This document shows, piece after piece, positions 8,501-17,450 of a stretch of DNA of 64,000 nucleotides (position 1 is its first letter; each line of letters begins with the position of its first letter). The DNA is taken from positions 1,798,001 through 1,862,000 of the forward strand of contig JAHNUO010000004.1 in NCBI GenBank assembly GCA_019787685.1, written 5' to 3'. Below the pieces are notes generated by a model that was not told where the DNA came from, searched no databases, and saw only the letters and a program-made list of their open reading frames with translations. Position numbers and translations under genes: made by a program. This stretch comes from Chiua virens (taxonomy: Eukaryota > Basidiomycota > Agaricomycetes > Boletales > Boletaceae).

Positions 8501-10806
8501 AAGGGCAAGACAAAGAGGGATGCATCAGCATCCTTCTGAATGCCCATTCACAATCAGAGTACTTACTTCCTATGAATGAGAGGACAAGGGCAAGACAGAG
8601 GGGGATGCATCAGCATCCTTCTGAGAGCCCATTCACAATCAGAGCACTTACTTCCTATGAATGAGAGGACAAGGGCAAGACAAAGGGGGATGCATCACCA
8701 TCCTTCTGAAATCCCATTCACAATCAGAGCACTTACAAGCTATGAACGAGAGCACAAGGGCAAGACAGAGGGAGATGCATCAGTATCCTTCTGAAATCCC
8801 ACTCATAATCACAGCACTTACTTGCTATGAATGGGAGGACAAGGGCAAGACAGAGGTGGATCCATCACCATTCTTTTGAAAGCCCATTCATATTCAGAGC
8901 ACTCACTTGCTATGAATGAGAGCACAAGGGCAAGACAGAGGGAACACATCAGCATCCTTCTAAAGCCCATTCACAATCAGAGCACTTACTTGCTATTAAT
9001 GAAAGGACAAGGGCAAGACAAAAGGAATGCATCACCATCCTTCTGAATGCCCATTCACAATCAGAACACTTACTCGCTATGAATGAGAGGACAAGAGCAA
9101 GACAGAGGGAATGCATCACCATCCTTCTGAGAGCCCAATTACAATCACAGCACTTACTTCCTATGAATGAGGGAACAAGGGTGAGACAGACAGGGATGCA
9201 TCAGCACTCCCCCTGAAAGCCCATTTACAATCAGAGCACTTACAAGCTATGAATGAGAGGACAAGGGCAAGACAGAGGGGGATGCATCACCATCCTTCTG
9301 AAAGCCCATTCACAATCAGAGAACTTACAAGCTATGAATGAGTGGGCAAGGGCAAGACAGAGGGGCATTCATCAGTATCTCTCTGAAAGCCCATTCACCA
9401 TCAAAGTGCTTACTCTCTATAAATGGAAAAACATGGATTTGCTGTTGCTATAATCACTGTCAATTTGTACTATATACAAGCTTGCTTACCATAACATGTG
9501 GAAACCATGATGCAATTGCTGTCCTCACGGACTGCTGTTCAGCACTAGTGAGTAATCCATTCACCCTGTGTTTCTGGTTTATGAATGGTATCAGAACCCT
9601 ATCAGATATTTCAACAGGCATACCCAAAAGATTGTCCACTTTATCTAATTACCTTTCCATGGCATACTCAATGCAGAGCATGATATTTGTGTGTTGCGTT
9701 GTCACAAGTAGCATTTGCAGAGCTTCTTTATCTAGGGCCCTCACAGTCCTTTCAATGAGAAGTTTACACCCCTCATCAGACTGGTGCAAGTCTTTATGCA
9801 TGACATCAGTTTAAACATCATATAAAATGAATTTTTAAGATACATACCCCTTAACTCCACCACTGCTGTTGGTTTATACTTCATATCCTTTACCTTTCCC
9901 CATACAGTATTATTCTTCAACATGCTCTCAGCAATTTCCTGTCCCCTCACAAGTCTTTGATCTCGTGGTAGCTTTTTCTCCTCCAATGTTAAAGCTGCAA
10001 GGCCTTGCAGCATAAGTGCATCACATTTTGTGAGTACAAGTATAACAGGCACTGTAAACAAACAGGAAAAATGAGAAAGTTATTGTTATAGTTGAATGCT
10101 TACCATTTCCGGCATCACACTCATCAAAAAACTTTTCCTCAGCAGCCAAGACCGCCCGGTGGTATTGATCCATAGGAATACAGTACCTATTCAATCATTA
10201 TGTCATTGTCGTTACATGCTGCTATCCCTGTTTACCATATGGCATGGATACGCTTCTTCAGGAATGTTGTATTTGCACGATCTGCCACAAAGGTCTTCAT
10301 CTTCTCGAATTCTTCTATACTGCCAGCTTCGAAACCTTGCGAGTCATGAAAAATGAGATTCGGGTTGCTTCGAAAGACCAATTCATTCTCGATATTATGA
10401 CTTCCGCGCTAGAGATGTGTTAGTTGAATGTTGCTAATAACGAGGGCACAGTCAGAGCTACGCCTGTGAAACTCACTTCCGTGGTTCCCTCAATCTCTGC
10501 TGGATCGACCTGATCGCAGACCATCAGTGCCCCGCGTCAACGTCTCGTGAAGAATTAGCATACCTTCTTCCCACTTCCATCGTAGACCTCTGGATCTTCT
10601 GTAGAGTTACAGATCTGCTTGAGTATCGTAGTTTTCCCAGCGTTGGCGCGGCCAATGACAAGGATTCTGAAACGTCCGAATTTCTCTCTGATGCTGTCAA
10701 TCTGCACGGTAATAGATTCTGCGGGAACGTCACTGAGGGGTTCTCCAAGCACTTCTCCAGGGACATCCGCGGGAGCTTTTGGACGAAAGAATGGGCGAGT
10801 GAACAT
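5509..10806 (-). CDS. Intron-rich P-loop GTPase (agaricomycete G-domain family) with a 3.36-kb repeat-filled intron
   Basis: ATG at 10806-10804; exon 1 (10806-10564) carries the G1/Walker A motif GRANAGKT at residues 52-59. Later exons give VDPAEIEGTTE (10509-10477), the G3 region FHDSQGFEAG, YCIPMDQYHRAVLAAEEKFF, and the G4 motif TKCD in VPVILVLTKCDALML (about 10050). Downstream come RLVRGQEIAESMLKNN, LHQSDEGCKLLIERTVRALD, a short exon VLIPFINQKHR, and QSVRTAIASWFPHVM ending at 9490. After the giant intron (9489-6134) the frame resumes with EVRDNCIFHYTNN, then VDSPAIAPHSTSSIFK, QNTSLHPLEALHSG, LHQQGVENPIKLADKHYKSS and DHEKMKLHVMHVIS, with a stop at 5511-5509. The 5' half splices cleanly in one frame; I could not fix every junction below 6080. 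The family is a GTP-binding protein group expanded in mushrooms, of unknown role. The gene is clearly more AT-rich than its neighbours. Confidence 0.85.
6134..6310 (-). other. Three unique short introns separated by single codons at the 3' end of the array
   Basis: Reading the - strand after the last repeat triplet CTT (6313-6311): a 53-nt intron GTAGGTGATG...CTCTTAG (6310-6258), the triplet GAT (6257-6255), a 68-nt intron GTGAGCTTTT...CACTTAG (6254-6187) with a CTGAAT/CTAAC branch-like region, the triplet CAG (6186-6184), and a 50-nt intron GTATGAGTCA...TTTCACAG (6183-6134). Sizes and borders are typical of introns elsewhere in the window. I see no sequence similarity to the 85-bp repeat. 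Confidence 0.6.
6311..9416 (-). repeat. Tandem array of 85-bp intron-like units, 37 intervals bounded by 38 triplets
   Basis: The period is 85 bp in most units (83-86 in nearly all, one 61-bp deletion unit at 7065-7125 and one 77-bp unit at the left end). On the coding (-) strand each unit reads GTAAGTGCTCTGATTGTGAA, GGGCTTTCAG, GATGCTGATGCATC, a C/T-rich stretch of about 27 nt, then TTCATAG and three variable bases. Triplets start (+ strand) at 6311, 6388, 6473, 6558, 6641, 6726, 6810, 6895, 6980, 7065, 7126, 7211, 7296, 7379, 7464, 7549, 7634, 7719, 7803, 7888, 7973, 8056, 8141, 8226, 8311, 8397, 8482, 8567, 8652, 8737, 8822, 8907, 8990, 9074, 9158, 9244, 9329 and 9414. Units differ from each other by a few substitutions. 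The + strand frames of about 70 codons inside the array are artefacts of the period. Confidence 0.95.
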
Positions 10807-13800
10807 TTTCGTCGACGATTACTCGTTCGGTGTCGACTTGTAATGGTAGTACTGAGTAAGGTCCTAGCCCGTGTCAACAACCCACAACAAGACGCTGATC
10901 CATGATAATCAGTAATTCTTTAGCGACGTCAAGATTTCTAAGGTTACAGCAAGCTACTACTGCAGAAAATACCACTGAAATTAAGCATACATGGCTTCAG
11001 TGCGAAACTTGAATGTAGCGGTCCCTCTGACACCCCGAATCGAGACCTGACTATGGCACAGAAACCGGACCTGAACGAGTGATACCCAAAGGCTAGCAGT
11101 CTGCATGGCTGCATGGGGATCATGTCATCAAGGCCTCCATCGTTCTCAAAATCTCTCCGGAATGCGAGCAGATCGCTGCAAGAGTTGCACTACCAAGCCA
11201 CCGGTGAACTTATGCAAGAGAGCGATAAGCCAGCCAGTCCGAACCCAACGCGCAGCCAGCAGTCGACAGAAGATCGTATTGATGCCCAATCGCCAGCAGC
11301 CAAAGTGGATGCTCAATCCTGCGCATGTTCGAGAGGGTCAGCATCGACCTCGTCAATGTCAATACCTGATGCCACTAGCAGAAGCCGAAGACCTGAGATA
11401 CCCCAAACCTTCGATCGAGCGGGTGATTTCATCGGTTCTTCAAGTTCGAGTTCGCATTTGTGTCTAGATGAGTCAATCCCGACGATGGATAAATCCGCAA
11501 TACAGTTAGCGCTCCCGCACGAAGACTGGACTCACTGGCAGCATACCAATCTAGATTAGAAAGGAGCAATGGCTGCGTTGAGGTGAACGGAAGGACAAAT
11601 CATCGGGTGTGACCAGTGCAAGCGCAATTCTACGTCCGCACTCAGCTTGCGTTGTCACCTCACTGAGGAAAATCACCATTTTTTCATCGGGCTGTTGTAG
11701 ATTCATGCACCATGTAGTCCCTGCAGGTGGGTTGCGCATACCATTTTTGCCAGATGATCATTGATATAGATGGTCAAACTTGACGGAATTTCCCAGACAC
11801 TCGTCTTTTCTTGCGTACAAACGCCTCTCGGACTATCCGACTACCGTTACCTACATCCCCAACGTTTACCCTTGGTCCACCATCCCTCCACCTTCATTCG
11901 GCACGTAAACATTATACTTAGCCAGAGGTAGCTCTTTCCTGAAGACCTCCACATAGATCACGACCAATACAGAGTCTTAACATTGTCGTGAAACGTTCCA
12001 TGATTGGAAACGGAAGGATGCATGCTCCGAGTGGTTGACGCCTGTGAAACACCTGGGTGAAACAGGCGAGGCCTCCACAGATAAAGGAAAGGCTCGCCAA
12101 CGCTTCAACGCACAGGGGAGAATATGGTAGACGCCTGCGCGTCGCATTGCATGTCATCCAAGAAGTGAGTGCACCCCCTCGAGACCACCACAAGCGACTG
12201 ACCAGGTTGCTCTGCAGTGCCAATGTGGTAGTACCAGTCAATCTCAATTCAACATCACTCGGTGACAAGGCATGTCGGATTCACCAGCATACGTCACTCT
12301 GCACAAGGACACAGACACCTCATATCATCCGTTGCCCCGAGAAGAGTCAGGATACCCGAACCAGTGTTATAACATTGATCGTGAACCCACGCAGATTGCT
12401 TTGAACGCACTCCTCGGATCGATCGAGCAGTATCGTCTCGATGGTACTACATCCGAACAGACAATGTCGAGAAGGCAAATTCATCATAATTGACAATGGA
12501 GCGGTGATCATTCGAATCGAGTGACATTGCGGATTGAACTCGGACCCCGGACTCACCACACCCATCGTCTGCTTCAACCATGTTCTGGATTAATTTATAG
12601 AAAGGTAAATGGATGCGTTGGCTGCTCGTATCTATCGCTGATCACTGTCGATCACCCCAGCAGCCGACTGCAGTATACCGACGTGAACTCTGGTATAGTT
12701 GGCCTTTGGTTCCAACCATCGTGATCTCTCCGCATCAATGCCAACCTCCACAGATCGTAGGCCGCACGAGTATCTTCAACGAAAGAAAGTGATTTGTTCC
12801 GAATCCGACCACGAACACGCGTGCTTACCATCGACTAAGTTCTGCCCTCACGCTCTTCCCTTCTTTCTCAAACTACTGGCTGAAACGCCGCCATCAACAA
12901 ACGAATGATACCAGAGAGAAGAGATTGCGAATGGACCCAGCCCAGACATGCGATATAAGTATCTCCTCTTCCCGTCTCCCCTGTGTGTACGCGCGGTGTA
13001 ATGTGTAGTAAACGGATAAAATGACAACTTGAATCAAACGAGGCATCAGCATGTGGCAGAGACGATAGACGAGTACATATGCAACCTTGAAAGGAAAAGC
13101 AATGGGATCCATTGTTGGTCCGATGCCGACACTTTTCACGACGCGTTGAGCCATTGCCTATAGAGCGGACACATTTGGCCCCGGTATAGCCGGTTTATCC
13201 AAGGAATCTAATACACGCCGTGAGTACCAAAGCACAACATCGAAACTAACACGATACGGCACGCACCCATGTTGAAAAGCCTGAGGTAGTACCCAAGATA
13301 CCCGCATCGCCAGCCTTGAACTACGACATGCAAATCGCACACTTCTCCACGGCCACGGCACCTTCAACTTGATCCATTTGGCCATCAATACACACTTCCG
13401 AACGAGCTCGACGTTGCCAACGAGATACGCCGTGCGCACCACTCTTTCGGAACAGTATGAACAGTCGGAGGTGGTGAAAGGGCGTAGCAGACCCAAGGTC
13501 CGTCACTAGAAAGGCCTAGGAAAGAAGATGCGTTTACGTCTTTCGATTCAAGGTGATTCAATTGAAGAACTCACGTTATAATGAATCCCGCCATACCCTG
13601 GTCGTCCCAACCGGACACCACATCGATATCGGGGACGGGAGAAGCCGGAGTCGTCGACATGGAGGCGTCAAATAACTCTACGGAATGATTGGCAGCGATG
13701 GAGAGCGTGAGGCTGGAACCTGACGTGAAAGCGAAATCGCTCGTGGTCGGGATCAAAGATCCAGGCGGGCATTGCCATTATCGTCGTCGAGACAATTCAC

Positions 13801-14390
13801 TCACAAGCGCGTCGACGCTGGTTTGTCAAGATCAATAAGTAAACGCTCGGGGATAAGGGGGTGGAATGTGCACCAGAGACCGTCAGCTTTGGATGGGCAT
13901 GATGCGAGCTGAAGGACGCGAATGGGATATAAATGTGGTGTGCCAATTCGTGCATTGCATGTCTGTTGGATCGGTCAGGGAAAGCCTGCATATGAAATGA
14001 TAGAAACGATAAACGTACTTAACCTCCATCCAAAGCTCAAGGGAAAGCTTGAAAATGGACATTATGTACTTTGGAGTTCAGCGCCAGGTGCCGAGACGAG
14101 TGAGGCGTCAAAGTCGATGAGTGGTCCCACGAGTGTTGTGAAAACAGATACATACGGAGAAGGGTAACTCAATAGGTCGTCGTGACAGCAAGTTGAAAAT
14201 TATCGGACCTGACATCGCTGACCTTTCGACAGTCAATGATCGTTTTACTAGTAATTAGCAGCCGAGGCGTATACAAATAAAGGGTGTCCTAGAAATATAG
14301 CAAACACTCGTCCTACCAAATATACAAAGCAACAGACAAAGAACACGATAGCGCACAGGGACGAACTCGATCAGCACATCAACACCTTAA
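10807..14390. other. 3.6-kb stretch without a gene I can name
   Basis: Apart from the hypothetical frame at 11113-11559 (+), only short open stretches are visible. On the - strand 13756-13571 reads DFAFTSGSSLTLSIAANHSV and ELFDASMSTTPASPVPDID, which looks protein-like and ends at a plausible GTGAGT donor (about 13574). The preceding MAMPAWIFDP (from about 13780) lies in another frame, so if a gene existed here it is broken. Another - frame at 13154-12894 has a hydrophobic centre. No family is recognisable. Confidence 0.4.
11113..11559 (+). CDS. Hypothetical Ser-rich protein, 148 codons
   Basis: An uninterrupted frame begins MGIMSSRPPSFSKSLRNASR (a second ATG three codons in is equally possible) and ends at TAG 11557-11559. 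It is rich in Ser, Arg and Gln with a run of five to six serines near the middle. No domain, signal peptide or membrane segment is seen and I do not recognise it. It could be the first exon of a longer gene or a chance frame in GC-balanced DNA. Confidence 0.25.
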   Translation: MGIMSSRPPSFSKSLRNASRSLQELHYQATGELMQESDKPASPNPTRSQQSTEDRIDAQSPAAKVDAQSCACSRGSASTSSMSIPDATSRSRRPEIPQTFDRAGDFIGSSSSSSHLCLDESIPTMDKSAIQLALPHEDWTHWQHTNLD

Positions 14391-16616
14391 TCACACCTTT
14401 TCCGAGGTATCCCCCTCTTTTAGTCGTCGCTTCTGTAGTCGTTGCTCTTCCTTTTCCTTGTCGGGTGGTCCGGCAGTGTATAAGCAGAAGAAGAGGCAAA
14501 GAAAGAGGATGGAGAGTGCCGCTGTCGTAGGGATGCGCACTTTGATACCCGTGTCTTTGTAAAAGTCGATGCCAAGCGCCGCAAGGAATGCAATCAACCT
14601 GTCCTCACGCCGCTCAGCACCCAAAGCCATGTTCCGGAAGACGTAACGTACCCCCACAATAGTAACACGTATGGAAGACAGCATATGATGGAGAGCCTTT
14701 CGAGACCGAACGGCGATTTCAGGATCCGTTTCAGCACCACGACCTACGAAAGACGTCAACCCAGTGGTTTACAACCAGTGAACAGTTGTATCTACCGCTC
14801 CCAACGGGGTATCAGCACCAGTGGCGCGGTACTGCTTAAAGATCATGAGGCCGATAATGATGCTCCCGACGCTGAAAACGATTGAGATGTACGTCACAAT
14901 CTGCGCCGCTGTTGGATCGTTAACTCCGCTCCCTTTGCCTTGATCATTATAGGCAAGGAACGCCACGTTGGTGCTCAAGAGCACGGTCGCCTGGAATGGG
15001 AAGAAATGCGAACGATTAAGTGCAAGACTGAAGGATACAGGGACACGAAATACCAGCAAATTGGAGTCACGGATACTCTGATCAACTTTACGAACAAAGC
15101 TTGACCAACGCTCTGGGTAAAAGTTCTCGTGAAACGAGTACAGTTCCGCTGCAAATACATCGGGAGACCTGAAGAAGAAGGGCGCAACGGTCGCCAAGAG
15201 GAGAGGGCGTTTATAAGGGGCATGTTCTGGCGCCGAATTGTCGATATCGAAGTAGTCGTCTCCTTGGCCATACGAACTTTGCAACATCCCATCGTCTATG
15301 TGCAAGTGAGATATGAAGCTAACTGCGCCGAAGGGCTTACTGTAAAGAGCCATAAACCTCGCTAGAGAACATCAAATGAGACGAAAATCGACGAAAAAAC
15401 AGGTTGATTGCTCACCTATGATCCAGGCGGGATAACCACTGCCGTCTCGGATGTCCGCTGTATGTGAACAATGAGGGGTGCACCCACGACAACTAGATAA
15501 TGCCTTACCTTCAATCTCCTTCACCAAGTTCAGCATGTATGCTAGTGCGTCCTTGTCATACGGTGAAGTCGAAAATTTGACCAAAAGCCTGTCTGTATGT
15601 GCGTTCGCATGAGCGAGACGAGAGATATGCAAATGTTCCCTGACCTGCCGCAGCCTGAAGGAGTATGTCCTTTAATTCGCGAATGACATCCTTTGTCACG
15701 GTAAAGGTCGTCGGAAATAATTCGCAGTGTTTCCTACCAAGCACCTCCATCCCACCCTACTGATCACAGACAAACGTTGCTCACCAGTATTGTGCTTCGA
15801 TGCCTTGAGATATCATTAGACATGATACACGACAAACCAGAGAACTTAAAACGCACAGTGCGCCTTCAAACCCTTGGACTTGGAACACTTGGCTGAAGTA
15901 CACGGTATATTCACCTCATCATGTCCGACGCCTTCGAGCCAAAAGATGCGCCGCTCAGCATGAGAAACGCAATAATACGACGTGGCCATAGGTCGCCCCT
16001 TGTCGTCATGACGTACGTCCAAGACCAAGCCCACATCTTGGTCTTTGAGTAGTGCTTCCGACGCAGCGCTTCGCTGAAGGACACTAGCGCCCTCCATGAT
16101 CAGTGCACGAATATTGGAGTCGAGCACGTCGGACGACGTGGACAGATCCTGATCACTCCCATGAGCCACAAAGTAACCAAAAACGTCACCACGTTGAAAT
16201 ACGCACCTTTTCTTTATGCACATAATAGACACCAAAGTCTGGATGCTTGATCCTCGTCCAACCGTTCGGAAGACTGCCAATGTCATCCCCGGTCAACAAC
16301 ACTGTACACGTGCTCACCATCCTTTTGCCGCAAGAGAAAGAGACTTACGATGTTTCTCCAAATGTGGTCATCAACTTTTTGCTCTGCAAGCCTCTGAGGG
16401 TGCTTGCGGGAGAGACGCTGGCGCTGACAGCGGCGCTTGGACTACCACTGGACAAGGCAAGGTTAAAGCAAAACGATATCGATCACAGTCTCGAACGTAC
16501 CTCGCCTTTGCGCCCCCACGCATTCGAATGGCCGACGGGACGACCGTCTGTGGTTTGAAGCCAGGGTCACTGTGTGCTAGTAATGGTGCACTGCTGACTG
16601 TCGATGGATTACTCAT
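14391..16616 (-). CDS. WW-domain protein with C-terminal membrane segments, agaricomycete-type
   Basis: ATG at 16616; exon 1 MSNPSTVSSAPLLAHSDPGF ends MRGGAKA before GTACGT. Exon 2 ends LMTTFGETS, and splicing to an acceptor GGCAG near 16278 gives a WW-like start SLPNGWTRIKHPDFGVYYV. Next come DLSTSSDVLDSNIRALIMEG, a catalytic-free SYYCVSHAERRIFWLEG stretch, ELFPTTFTVTKDVIRELKDI, the block RFMALYSKPFGAVSFISHLH, ERWSSFVRKVDQSI, and hydrophobic ATVLLSTNVAFLAY and YISIVFSVGSIIIGLMIF, with a last helix IPTTAALSILFLCLFFCLYT before the stop at 14393-14391. The layout (WW near the N-terminus, several TM helices at the C-terminus) matches a protein family widespread in mushrooms with unknown function. 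Middle junctions (15370-15900) are approximate. Confidence 0.7.
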
Positions 16617-17450
16617 TTATGGCGGTAGAATGTCTCGTGTCGACAAGAGCAAGTTGGATTGAATGCGACGAACGGGGAATCTTGGCGCTGTCGTTGGGCG
16701 GTTTTAAAAAGGAGAACGCTCTGGACTTTCTCAGTTTGACGCGCAAAACAGAGGAAGAAGGTGTAGAGTCGTAGTACCAAGATGAAGCGAGAGGCTATAT
16801 ACCCAACACTGCTTTGATTCAGATTTGGGGTGGAAGCCACGAGGCTAACCAGAGGCTGTCTTGGGCCCATCCGGAGGCCGGTGTAAATGGAACCGAAATT
16901 TTGTTACCTCATATGAGTTTGAGAGTGTTGGAAAGGTTGAGCTTAACATAGACTTAGGAGTAGATTCTGCCATACTGTAGTATCTCCAACATAGAGGAAC
17001 TTGCTGTGAACTCAACCTGCATGATTAATACCTTCCTCACGGAATTCCGATGCTGGCACTGGCACTGGCAACCCCATAAAATGAAAAGGGTGTGCAGACG
17101 GTTCAGTGAGAAGTTGTTCATCACAAGTATGGATAAGTACATAGTGACAGTGCACGCCAAGCGCTTTCCACAGCATAATGAAAACCGCTATTACCGCGCC
17201 CTCATGCCATCAGACTAACAAGTAATCACCCTGAACGTTGAACGTTCAGAAGCCACACAGCGAACACGGTTGATACAACCCAAGGCGCAGTATGTAAACG
17301 AATGGCATAGATAGTCCGGCACCCGGCCGTCCAGACACAAAAACAGCACACAAGACTCTCGAACGAGACAGATCCCAGCAACCATCTCCAAAAAGAAAGC
17401 GTACTCAAGAGACAGAGCACGCTGTGAAATCCCCTCAGTCACCATGCAAC
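16617..17450. other. Intergenic, nothing recognised
   Basis: The space between the start of the WW/TM gene and the stop of the RhoGAP gene. Only frames shorter than 86 codons without protein-like character are seen. It must contain the WW-gene promoter and the RhoGAP 3' end. Confidence 0.5.

Larger units (their letters stand above)
6134..9489 (-). other. 3,356-nt intron region of the GTPase gene, a chain of intron-like units
   Basis: The 5' border is HVM (CATGTTATG) followed by GTAAGC at 9489-9484; the 3' border is TTTCTTTCACAG at 6145-6134 followed by GAGGTTCGTGAC, and the frame continues in phase 0. Removed as one piece it would be about fifty times the usual intron length here. Inside, nearly all the sequence can instead be parsed as about 41 consecutive GT...AG introns separated by triplets. 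The first (9489 to about 9417) is mostly unique sequence, then come 37 repeat units, then three unique introns. No transposon or coding signal is visible inside it. Confidence 0.8.

Noticed and set aside
8576..9046. Overlapping + strand frames of about 71-72 codons with MRGQGQDRGG-like starts
   Set aside because: They arise because the 85-bp period shifts frame by one each unit; the same peptide words recur in all frames and no start context or gene signals exist.
6311..9416. CRISPR array
   Set aside because: Period is 85 bp with no alternation of constant repeats and unique spacers, and the locus is inside a spliced eukaryotic gene.
6311..9416. Coding minisatellite such as an adhesin repeat
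   Set aside because: The unit length is not a multiple of three, so no single frame stays open through the array.
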